Shown piece by piece: positions 25,201-34,713 of a stretch of DNA of 64,000 bases (positions are counted from its first letter, which is position 1; every line of letters starts with the position of its first letter). The notes under the pieces were generated by a model. It saw only the letters and a list, made by a program, of their open reading frames with translations. It made no database searches and was not told where the DNA came from. This DNA comes from Caprimulgus europaeus (Eukaryota; Chordata; Aves; Caprimulgiformes; Caprimulgidae): NCBI GenBank assembly GCA_907165065.1, contig OU015524.1:37267295-37331294 (forward strand), in the 5' to 3' direction. The translations under genes and the position numbers were made by a program.

Positions 25201-27190
25201 GAATACACCTAAAATGCATGAGCCAAAAGTTTCAGCTACTGTCATTTCTTCCTACCTCAAGCCACCTTTACCTTCATCTCCAGGGCAAATACCACACATG
25301 CAGCACAGATGAGGAAGCCCCACTTCTGTACTTCCTACACCATGTAATGCAAAATGGAGCCATGCAGTGGAGAGCACTCCTACTGAAGATACCTCCTTCC
25401 TGGAACCTACTGAAGTTCATTAAGGAGAAGGCTAACCTTTTCTACATGTCTCTTAATGCTATTTTCTTGTAAAGTGAGCTGAACAGTCAGATGATAAAAG
25501 TAGTCTCCTGTGCAGGTTTCTGTAAAAGGAATAATTTCTATCTAAAATCATTACTTTTGCACTTTGTTGGAAGTGGTTTGCCTGTTCTGACAATTAAATG
25601 TAAAATGGACTTCTGTACATGCTTTATGGTTTAGAAATGTGTTTCTATAATGGCTTTGGCTCATACACTTAAAATCTGTAGAAAGATTGAATCAAGCTCC
25701 TATTTTATTAAGAAATTTTGTTTAAAAAACTTCTGCAGCAAATATTAATTTTCTAAAGCACCAAATTGCCATTTGAAAGAGAAAGTTTCAGGTGAAAAAA
25801 CTGTATTTGTAACGTACTACAAAACCACCTCCTTAATTGACTAAGAAGGCAGTATTTTAAAAATCTATCACCGTGTAGCCCAAGTATGATCACTGAAATT
25901 TTATGGGTGTTACTATAGTCAGATTTTGGTCTCTCATTTATTTCTGTGCCATACATATGTTTTGCATTTCTCAGCTTGGATAACAAGCCTAGACTTCGGA
26001 GTTTCATATTCTCAGCTGTTGATTTAGTCCAACAATTTTGTGCTTACATTGCAAAACAATTTTTCTCTTAATTCTCTTTCCATTAGAATGTCTAAAAAAA
26101 GGAAATACTTCTGTTGGTTCTAGATTCCATCAAAAGCTAAATTTATCCAAATGGTTAGCCAAAACTGGCCTTATGTTCCCATTCAAGGTTTAAACATGCT
26201 CCTAGGATTGCTTATATTTATGATTCATTTGCTCTTTTAATTATACATCTCTAGAGTTCTCCAGGTTGTAATGTTTGCCTCAATATCAAAATGAATAGAA
26301 AGGTTAGTACAGTTTTATTAATTAATGATTTTCTGGAAAAACTCCCTATAATATGAATAGTAAAGCTTTTAGGTGGTGATTAATAGGAATTTTGTCTGGC
26401 ATTTTTAAAATATCAGGTAAATCCCTAGGAGAAAGTCAGGGGGATCTGTATATCTTCCAGTCAGGTTTTAAAGTACATTAATTGCTTTTTAGTAGAACTT
26501 TCATGGTTTGTTGCATTTCCATTTGGGCACCTTCAAGGATAAGTTTCCTTTACACAGTCCAGATCCCATTATGGTATTTAAGCCAAGTTAATTTTCTCAG
26601 ATTTTGAAAAAAAACCCTAACCCAAAATGCCATCAACAACAAAAAAAACCCCTTGATTGACACCCTTCTCTCTTCTTTTCCAGGAGAATCATCTTCTGGG
26701 TACTTGCCTCACCCTTCTTTATGCAATATCCTTTACATTTTATGCCATTGTGCTCATGCTCTCTCAATCATCCAGACCCTACAGGCCGTGACCTTTTAGC
26801 TACCAGAGCCTGGGCTGACAAGGAGGTAGATGTATTAATGTTTTCTTTGCAGCACAGGTGAAAGTAAGTTCATCATTTTAGCCTCCAAATTAGTCCTGAT
26901 TATAATACTGCAACAAGACATGGGTGTTTTTCATAGCATCTATCATGGTAGCATCAAAGTTTTTCATAATATTAAAGATATATCAAATGTATTGCTAGGA
27001 GGAAAATCTTTCTTTTCTTGTTCTTTTAATCCAGTTTGTTCAAACAAAATAAGCTTTGGGCAGATTAATTTATGTTCCATTTGGCTATTAGTTGGCACAT
27101 ACCTATTTCAGTAGGAGAGTTTTGCTGTGCACACTAAAACCGGGAAGATTTAGGCTCGAACAGAGCTGTTGTAGAACTCTGTTAAGATCC

Positions 27191-27211
27191 TTTTTTTTTT
27201 TTTTTTTTTTT
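27191..27211. repeat. T21 homopolymer
   Basis: Twenty-one consecutive T on the plus strand followed by CCCC. Confidence 0.9.
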
Positions 27212-27440
27212 CCCCTACCCCAAAATTTTCCTCGCATCTCTCAGCAGGATGCAAGCTGGACTGATCAAATCCTGGTTTTAGTGGTGAATGGGAAACATGG
27301 ATGGGAAGACAGAAAGAGAAATAATTCTCCACACATAGCATAAAAAGAGCTTAACTGGCTTGAAAATCTGATTGGCAGCCAAGGCGGGTGCCAAGAATAT
27401 GTATCACTAATTTGTGCTGGTTAGCATTAGCATGCTAGAC

Positions 27441-27622
27441 ACTCGAACAGGTTGCCCAAGGAAGTTTTGGATGCCCCCTCCCTGGAAGTGTTCAAGGCCA
27501 GGTTGGATGAGGCTTTGAGCAACCTGGTCTAGTGGAAAGGTGTCCCTGGTCATGGCAGGGGGTTGGAGCTAGATGATCTTTAAGGTTCCTTCCAGCCCAA
27601 ATCATTCTATGATTCTATGATT
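27441..27622 (+). mobile_element. CR1 LINE 3' end, about 180 bp
   Basis: Begins in the ORF2 tail/3' UTR (ACAGGTTGCCCAAGGAAG, GATGCCCCCTCCCTGGAAGT) and ends with CATTCTATGATTCTATGATT, the diagnostic CR1 3' terminus. Severely 5'-truncated, as usual for CR1. Confidence 0.95.
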
Positions 27623-30106
27623 CATTTGCTGGGAGAAGGCTCCATATTGTGCACCAGATACAGCCAGTGCCCATCCCTGGACTAGCCATAAGTCATATGC
27701 TTCCTTACCATTTCTCATGGGAAAACATAAATACTTGAAAACTCAAGACAAATAACTGGAAATTACTGCTTCCAAAGACAAGAAATCTAATTGTACACAA
27801 ATGAATACTCAGTTTCCTCTTGTCCTGAAGCTTCAAAGTAAACTGGAATATAACCTCACTGCTTTTTTGGGCAGAGGCTGCAAGCAGCCACAGGAGTCTG
27901 CTCTTCTTCACAAATGCCTTTGCTATATCGACCCAAAATTTTAATGTGGAATGTTAGTTAGAAAGATGTTTACGACAGCAAAGATACCATGAGATACTGC
28001 TATCTTGTTGTAACAGACAAGCCCCTAAAGGACATATCCCTGTTGAAAATAAAGTTTTTCAATCTGATCTTCAAGATCAATCTAGGAATTTAATGAAATT
28101 CAGTGATCATCACTTTGGTTGCATTTTTTATCTGATTAAACTGGAAACAACAAAAGAATAGCACATTGCATGGTTTTTTTTTAAAAAAAAAAACAAATCA
28201 AATGTATGAAATTTTGTCTAACTTTTACTAGGCTTGTATGTACTTGCAAAGAAGCTGGTGCATCACCTCAAGGAAACAAGCAGTTTTCTAAAAATAAAGA
28301 TATTTATTCCATTCTCTGAGTCATTGTCCCTTTTCTTTTCTTTCTTAAAAAAAAATCCAAACAAACAAAAAAAACCAACCCTAGTTTTATTTTTCCCTCA
28401 TCAGATACTTAGGCTTTGAAATATGACATTAAGAAGCATCAATATTCACTTTTCTGCTAATTCTCCTCTACAAAGAGAGAAAGGCAGGTCAACTGATTTC
28501 TTTTCAGATTTCCAATTTTTAATCATTCATTGGATCAGCTTCTGTTTTACTAAAAATTTTCTCATACAAGAAACTGTAGCAACTCCTTTTGGTTCAGTAT
28601 AGTAACTACAGAAATACAAAGCTCACAAGGGAAGATTAAACATTGTGCTTTTGAACACTGAGGTGTCCCCTGGCTGCCCAGGGGAATTTGTAACCCCAGA
28701 TGTGGCACCACATCCATTTGGACTGGCTAGAAATATACCTCTTTCACAGCCATGAACCCCTTCTTGGAATGAAGTGTCTAAGTTGAGTCAATGTCAGTCT
28801 ATTTATTTTTTTTTCCCCCAGAATCAGAGGAAAGAATAGTGGCTATTGTCCTCCTTCCCTCAAGTATAAATTTAAAAATTCATTGAGTAGATAAAGATTT
28901 AGAGTGTTTCAAAAGCACAATGGCCTTTGTATTAACCTGGGATACTTCAATGCATATCCCTTCTCTAGTGAATATAGAAATATAGTTACAAAGAGGATAA
29001 ACAGGAGAGATGAAATTTAGCCATTCCACATCTTCAGAGCACATCCTTCAGAACTATCTGAGGGATGAAATTTCTATGTTCAGGTCCCAATCACAGGCTG
29101 GGCAAAGGGCTCTGATGCCCCCAAATTCTGCCTTCCTCTGCTGTGCGGGAGGGTCAGCCTCCTGGGCCTGGGGGACCACAGGGTTTGGGTTTCCTGCCAG
29201 GATCCCAGTAAGGTGGAGCTGCATGGAAAATTAAAATGCCCAGAGCAGGCTGAGAGGATCAAGCCCACATATGAGAAAGCTCAACAATGGTGCTTTGTGA
29301 GTCATGGATATGAAATAAATCTCACCAGTGACAATTTGTGCAGCATTTGGGTGGCTGTGTAAATGTTCAAAGGTAAAAGTACAGTTGCTGGAGAAAGTGC
29401 TGATGAAAAACGAGCTATCTGTGCATTTAAGTGGCAGTACTGCAAGGTTTAGCAACTGAACACCTACGATACCTAATGTTACATGTAGGGATTAAAAGTA
29501 GGTTTTAGATTCTCAAATCCCACATTTTGTTTAGATGATATTTTTTTTTTTAATGAGAATATAAATCACTCTAAGTAAGTGAAGAGAGAAATCTTTAGAA
29601 ATGTCCTCCACTGACTTGGAAAAAATGAAAAATATCCCATTAAACAACACAAAAAAAGTAGGGTCATTGGCCTTTCTGAAAATCTCCTGTCTTCAGCAAA
29701 CCTCAGAGCCCTGGTTTTGGTAACGCTCTGCATTTCTGTGTATAACAAGCACACTTGAAAAATAAGCAAAAATATCTTCCTTTTTGTTTTGTTTAAAAGT
29801 AATATATCAACTTTTAACATGCTTTTTCTTCCAGTTTTCATGTAATTTAAAGTCTGACTCAGGAAGTTCTTGACACATTAAAAATTACGACTCACCCAAC
29901 AACCATTAATATGAGAATATATATCATTAATTATGAAAATTAATCCATCTGCCTTCTGGGTGCTGAGCTGTTCTGTTTTCCAGTGGTGCCACGAAGGGCT
30001 GAAAAGGAAGACTCTCATAGGGACATAATGGACCAGGTTCTAGAATTATAGATGAGGAAATACAATCAAAATCAAAGAAGCCAGCAACACTGGGAATATA
30101 AATTAC
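27623..30106. other. Unique sequence, no gene seen
   Basis: No recognised gene. A GC-richer patch at 29085-29235 contains open frames on both strands but no motif. A-rich tracts occur at 28180-28196 and 28346-28372. Confidence 0.35.
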
Positions 30107-30300
30107 ATAGAATCACAGAATCACAGAATGTTGGGGATTGGAAGGGACCTCGAAAGATCATCTAGTCCAATCCCCCTGCCGGAGCAGGAACACCTACATG
30201 AGATCACACAGGAAGGCGTCCAGGCAGGTCTTGAATGTCTCCAGAGAAGGAGACTCCACAACCTCCCTGGGCAGCCTGTTCCAGTGCTCTCTTACTCTCA
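30107..30300 (-). mobile_element. CR1 LINE 3' end, about 190 bp
   Basis: Starts with the reverse-complement 3' terminus (TAGAATCACAGAATCACAGA) and continues TCATCTAGTCCAATCCCCCT and GGCAGCCTGTTCCAGTGCTC before stopping. It closely matches the copy at 11512 over the shared part, so both appear to be the same subfamily. Confidence 0.94.
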
Positions 30301-30970
30301 ACTGTAATTGGAGAAATTAATTCTGTTATGGGCCTACAGATCACAATGGATCTCCTTCCAGTAAAATAAATAAGTAAATGTGTTGTTTTCTGTTGCTTTT
30401 CATTTGGAGGGAGATCTGCAGTCTATAAGAAGTTAAAAGGCAAAGACTATCAAGATACAGGGATAGAAATTCCTGTGTTTTCTCCATTCAAGACTTTTAG
30501 CCTCTTGTTTGTGGGATGAGAGGGTGAAAAGGAAATCAATACATGTTTCATTCTCATGTCCAAATGGGCAAGTAAGTTCTTCCCAGAAATGGATTTTTAA
30601 ACCCCAGGAAAGCAGTCTGCAGGATGGAAAGCATGCTGCCTCTAGTAGCTCGGTGAAACATCATGGGATTGAGTACAAATACGCTGGCAAAATCCAATCC
30701 ACAAGCAGGAGGCTGAGACAGAGACAGTTCAGGCTGCACAAAGGGTGAATCGAGGCAAAGGCACCTACCACCACAGGCCAAATCATTCAGTTTTAAAAAA
30801 CACGGGAGAACAAAAAAAGACATCACAGGCAACTGGGCTGAGACCTTTCCCATATCCCTACAGAGTGGACAGTTTCCTACTGTTCCTACTGGAGAAAGAT
30901 CTTCTCCACTGCTCCTTGGGAGCTGAAGTTACTTCAGCTACTTACAATTTTTTTTTTGTTTGTTTACCAG
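30301..30970. other. Unique sequence, no gene seen
   Basis: The 670 bp between the CR1 fragment and the nested LTR block hold no recognisable feature. Open frames here are of chance length. Confidence 0.35.
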
Positions 30971-31010
30971 TGTTCTGTTTTTTAGCTGGAACAGAGCTGG
31001 ATTTCGTTAT

Positions 31011-31597
31011 TGTGAGGAGCAGCACCATTATCTTGCCTCAAAGATTGTCTGCAAGATCACTGGCAAGATTGTTTTCACGAGACCACTGAGAAGGAAACGA
31101 CTTGTGAAATGCCCTGCCCACAGGAGGTCTTCTGCCCAGACATGTCCCTGCCCTAGTGCTGGGGGGGCACAAAGAGACGTGCCATTGCTGTGGTAACCAC
31201 AGCCCTCGAAGGGGTACTTAAGGAAGACCTGCATGGGCAGAGAAGAAGAGGGACAGAGAGGACGACCACCTGACTGCCTGACAGCACCACGCCACGCTGC
31301 ACCACTGCTGGAACATGCTACTGAGACCTCCTCACCCGCCTCTTCACCGTCGCCTCGCTGCTCGACCCGTGGTGGTGACTATTCTTGCTGCCCTATCCCG
31401 ACTCCTTGCTTCTTTTCCATCTTTCTTTCCATTCTGTCCTATCGCTACCCTCCTTATTATTTTTGGTAATAAATGGTGTTTTGGGAATGCGGCATTTGAC
31501 CTCGTTTGTGTCTTAATCTCGCTCTTGGGAACATATCGAAACCTTTCCCCGACATCGGATCGGGATATTTGAATGATCCCGACATCGGATCGGGACA
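31011..31597 (+). mobile_element. Solo LTR nested in the older LTR, 5-bp duplication GTTAT
   Basis: A 587-bp element starts TGTGAGGAGC and ends GATCGGGACA, and is flanked by the identical 5-mers GTTAT at 31006-31010 and 31598-31602. A polyadenylation signal AATAAA lies at 31468-31473 with U5-like sequence after it. The 3' end carries an 18-bp unit repeated at 31548-31565 and 31578-31595, each partly palindromic. It is CpG-richer than its surroundings, in keeping with a younger age. A 5-bp duplication is typical of class III (ERVL-like) elements. No coding region. Confidence 0.88.
31468..31473 (+). promoter_or_regulatory. Polyadenylation signal of the nested LTR
   Basis: AATAAA about 125 bp before the LTR's 3' end, at the position expected for the R/U5 boundary of a retroviral LTR. 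Confidence 0.6.
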
Positions 31598-32351
31598 GTT
31601 ATAGTAGCTAGAATAGTGCTGCATTTTGCTTTCAACTGGGATTTGTTATGAGAGAAACACTGATAACATACCAGTGTTTGCATTTTTGGCACTGGAGTAA
31701 AGGACTTTGTTAGTATGCAAGTGCAAGATCTAAGGGGGGGAAGAATATTTAAATTAATAAGCTAAATTTAAATTTATAAGCTAAATTGGTGTTTGTGTAT
31801 GACAATGGGATATTCCATATCATATCACACTATATCCAGTAGAGTCTCTTCCTCTTTTGGCTCTCTCTGACTTTCATTCACGCTCTTGCTCTTCCAGGAT
31901 TGCGGTTTTGGTTCAGGATTGTCGCTCCTCCAGGATTGCTGTCTGGAAAAGGGCTGGGCGTGGTCAGTGGTTGGCAAGCAATTACACTGTGTATCACTCA
32001 TTTACATATTTTGTTATTGTTATTATTATCATTACTACTTTAACATCAGTATTATTTTAAGTTTGATTTTATTTCAATTATTGAATTATTTTTATCTCAC
32101 CCCATGACTCTCCTTACCCTTGCCCCCAGTTCTCTCCCCTCTACCCTGAGGGGCAGGGAGAGAAAGTGAATGGTTGTATTTGGTAGCTAGCCAAGTGCTA
32201 GCCAAGTGAAACCACCACAAGCTATTTTATTATATACAGTATATTCTATAATTACATACTTTAAAATTACTTTGTCTTTGCAAGTCACTGGAAAATGTCC
32301 TCTTCTCTGAAAGAAGCCACTGAGGTGAAGGGCTCTGGAGCAGGGGATGAT

Positions 32352-32431
32352 GCTGGGGCACCTTTCCTGAAGAGGCAAAACCTCGGCTCAATCAGCCGAG
32401 GCCAAAGCGCTGGCAGAGAGGGTGCCCCAGC
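32352..32431. repeat. Nested perfect inverted repeats at the CR1 5' region
   Basis: An outer 11-bp arm GCTGGGGCACC (32352-32362) pairs exactly with GGTGCCCCAGC (32421-32431). Between them, CCTCGGCT (32381-32388) pairs with AGCCGAGG (32394-32401) across a five-base loop. Confidence 0.8.
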
Positions 32432-32709
32432 CCCTCACTCCCAGAGCTCCAGCCAGGACTGCTGACACACAGCAGCTGGAGTGGTGGGGCCGTTGCTAAG
32501 GCTGCTGTGACCACACCTACACACTTACAGGAGCCTCAGGAGTCAACGAGGAGTCGCTGCCCACCCGGCATGGGCAGGTGACCAGCACATGTGCATGGGC
32601 CCGCAGCAGTTGGCATGGGAAGGGTGCGTGGGCGGGGCACAGATTTCCTCGTGGTTCAGGGAGGCTGACACAAGCAGTAGCCATTGCCTTCCCTGTGGGA
32701 GACACAGCT

Positions 32710-33764
32710 ATGGTTGCCACTCGGCTGAAAACCATCACCAGAAAAAGCGTGGTGACTCAGATGGAGGTCCCACGCAAACATGCAGCTGTCCAGTTCTCCA
32801 GCTGCCTGGAATGCCTGAGTCTGTCACTGGAGAGCAGCAGAAACAGGACCTGTGTGTGCTGAAGGATCTGAAAGATTAAGTGGAAAGGTTAATGAGTATC
32901 AGGGAGTCTGAGGGAGAGATCAACTGGTGGAGCCACACCATATCATCTCTGAGGCAAAGGCAGCAGATGGAGACTCCACAAGAAGCAGAGGATCTCCTAC
33001 CCTCTTGCCACCAGGCCAAAGGAGAGGACCTTAGAGACTGAGGGGAATGGAAACAGGTCTCTGCTCAGGGTGGCAGGTGAATTCCTTCCAGGTCTCCCAC
33101 ACCTACCCAGCTGCCTTTACAAAACAGGTCTGGGGCTCTGGAAATTGAGGGTCTGGCAGATGAAGATGAAAACATAGACGAGGGCTCATCCAGGGGGTTG
33201 CCCAAGGTGAGGCAGCCTGACCCACAGATTCTGACTGCCTTTGTTAAGAAAAAGAGGAGGGTAATTGTCATAGGCAATTCCCTCCTGAGGGGAACAGAGG
33301 GGCAAATACGCCGACCGGACCCAACCCTCAGGGAAACCTGCCACCTCCCTGGTGCCCAGGTAAGGAACATCACTAGGAAATTCCCTGGTCTGATACAGCC
33401 CTCTGATTATTACCCACTGTTGATTATGCAGGTTGGAGCTGATGAGGTAGCAGAGAGAAGTCCAAAAGCAATCAAAAGGGACTTCAGGGCACTGGGGCAA
33501 TTGATTGAAGGATTGGAAGCACAGGTAGTGTTTTCCTCGATCCCTTCAGTGGCAGGAAAGAATACTGAAAGGAACAGGAAGATACACCTGATTAACACGT
33601 GGCTCAGAGGCTGGTGCCACAGAGAGAGTTTTGGTTTCTTTGACCATGGGGAGGTTTACATGCCACTGGGTCTGATGGCAACAGATGGGTTTCAACTGTC
33701 TCAAAGGGGGAAAAGGATTCTTGTTCATGAGCTGGTGGGGCTCATTGAGACGGCTTTAAACTAG
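32710..33764 (+). pseudogene. CR1 ORF1 remnant (zinc-knuckle-like N-terminus plus SGNH esterase-like domain)
   Basis: ORF1 of CR1 encodes an RNA-associated protein with a C-terminal SGNH-hydrolase-like domain. The start at 32710 gives MVATRLKTITRKSVVTQ, then a Cys motif (SSCLECLSL), followed by frame loss near 32860 and in-frame stops near 32877, 33040 and 33080. From 33198 the frame is intact for 188 codons. It carries RRVIVIGNSLLRGTEG (block I; the usual GDS is GNS), RPDPTLRETCHLPGA, QVVFSSIPSVAG, INTWLRGWCHRESFGFFDHG and ATDGFQLSQRGKRI (block V; the usual DGSHLS His is Gln). Loss of both the Asp and the His suggests the domain would be inactive even if made. Confidence 0.88.
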
Positions 33765-33820
33765 GTTTGAAGGGAGAAGGACATAAAACTAGGCTCAGTA
33801 TCGATGATCCCAGGGGCAGT

Positions 33821-34360
33821 ATGCCAATGTTGGGGGTAAAATCTATAGTCCAGCTCAAGTACATCTACACCAATGCATGCAGCATGGGCAATAAGCAGGA
33901 GAAGCTGGAAGCAACTGTGCAGCAGGGCAGCTATGACATAGTCGCAATCACAGAAACTTAGTGGGGTGACTCTCATGACTAGAGTGCTGCAATGGATGGC
34001 CATAAGCTCTTCAGGAGGAATAGGAAAGGAAAGACAGATGGTGGGGTGGTTCTCTATGTTAGGGAGTGTTTTGATTGTATAGAGCTTGAAGTTTGTGATA
34101 AGATCGAGTGCTTATGGGCAGATATCCTGTTGGGAGTCTGTTATAGACCACCCAACCAGAATGTAGAGGCAGATGAAGCATTCTACAAGTGGCTTGCAAA
34201 AATCTCACAATTGCTATGCCTTGTTCTCATGGGGGACTTCAACTTACCAGATGTCTGCTGGAAATACAACACAGCAGAGGGAAAATAATCTAGGAGGTAC
34301 CAGGAGTGTATGGAAGATAACTTCCTAACACAGCTGGTAAGTGAGCCCACCAGGGGAGAA
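33821..34360 (+). pseudogene. CR1 ORF2 remnant, endonuclease part only
   Basis: ORF2 normally encodes an APE-type endonuclease fused to a reverse transcriptase. Here the single frame begins MPMLGVKSIVQLKYIYTNAC and shows IYTNACSMGNKQEKLEATVQ, YDIVAITET (catalytic Glu region), GGVVLYVRE, GVCYRPPN and LVLMGDFNLPDVCWKYNTAE (GDFN motif). Stops occur at 33959-33961 (a Trp codon), 33980-33982 and 34286-34288. About nine residues before ADILLGVCYRPP are missing relative to the usual protein. After EPTRGE the sequence jumps to 3' sequence, so the reverse transcriptase is absent. Confidence 0.86.
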
Positions 34361-34713
34361 GAGGGGGCTGAGGAGAGACCTTATTGCTCTCTACAACTAC
34401 CTTAAAAGAGGTTGTAGTGAGGTGGGTGTTGGTCTCTTCTCCCAAGTAGCAAGTGACAGAACAAGAGGAAATGATCTTAAGTTGCACTAGGGGAGATTTA
34501 GGTTGGATATTAGGAAACAAATCTTCACTGAAAGGGTTGTCAAACATTGGAACAGGTTCCCCAGGGAAGTGGTGGAGTCACCATCCCTGGAGGTTTTTAA
34601 AGGATGTGTAGATGTGGTACTTGAGGACATGCTTTAGTGGTGAACTTGGCAATGCTAGGCTTACGGTTGGACTAGATGATCATAATGGTCTTTTCCAACC
34701 AAACTATTCTATG
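34361..34713 (+). mobile_element. 3' part of the same CR1 (ORF2 tail and 3' UTR)
   Basis: Starts CTGAGGAGAGACCTTATTGC and runs through TCTTCTCCCAAGTAGCAAGT and GGAACAGGTTCCCCAGGGAA to TGATCATAATGGTCTTTTCC and the 3' terminus. The junction with the endonuclease part sits in a run of G and A (about 34345-34366), consistent with deletion at microhomology. It could instead be a separate CR1 inserted in the same orientation. Confidence 0.8.

Larger units (their letters stand above)
20971..27440. other. Long unique AT-rich stretch, no gene seen
   Basis: About 6.5 kb with no recognised gene or young repeat. It holds an ATTT tetranucleotide run (22249-22275), a GT run (23839-23850), homopolymers (22142-22154, 23220-23229, 24508-24521, and T21 at 27191-27211), and a small tandem TTTTAGAAGAA at 21890-21910. 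Acceptor-like tracts precede short open segments at 21291 and 26684, and a microexon-sized interval with a perfect GTAAGT donor lies at 26849-26860. None is convincing as coding. Confidence 0.4.
30971..32219 (+). mobile_element. Older solo LTR (family of 62408), interrupted by a second LTR
   Basis: With 31011-31597 and one target copy removed, the remainder is an LTR of about 650 bp that aligns along its length with the LTR at 62408-63032. Shared landmarks are the start TGTTCTG (TGTCCTGG there), AGTAGCTAGAATAG, GATATTCCATATCATATCAC, TATCACTCATTTRCATATT, the CTCACCCCATGACTCTCCTTACC segment, and the end GTGAAACCACCACA. No matching duplication is seen in the flanks (ACCAG left, AGCTA right). No retroviral internal region is present, so it is probably a recombination-derived solo LTR. 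I place it in the avian ERVL-type group from memory. Confidence 0.8.
32340..34713 (+). mobile_element. CR1 LINE with 5' region and ORF1, internally deleted in ORF2
   Basis: The order is: GC-rich 5' untranslated region (about 32340-32709), ORF1 (32710-33764), ORF2 endonuclease part (from 33821), then an abrupt jump near 34355 into the ORF2 tail and 3' UTR, ending CAAACTATTCTATGA at 34713. Most CR1 copies are 5'-truncated, so keeping the 5' region is uncommon. The reverse transcriptase is absent. The 5' limit is uncertain. It lies just downstream of the LTR block ending at 32219. Confidence 0.88.

Noticed and set aside
31233..31572. Overlapping plus-strand frames of 78 and 85 codons
   Set aside because: They lie wholly inside the nested LTR and have no retroviral protein similarity.
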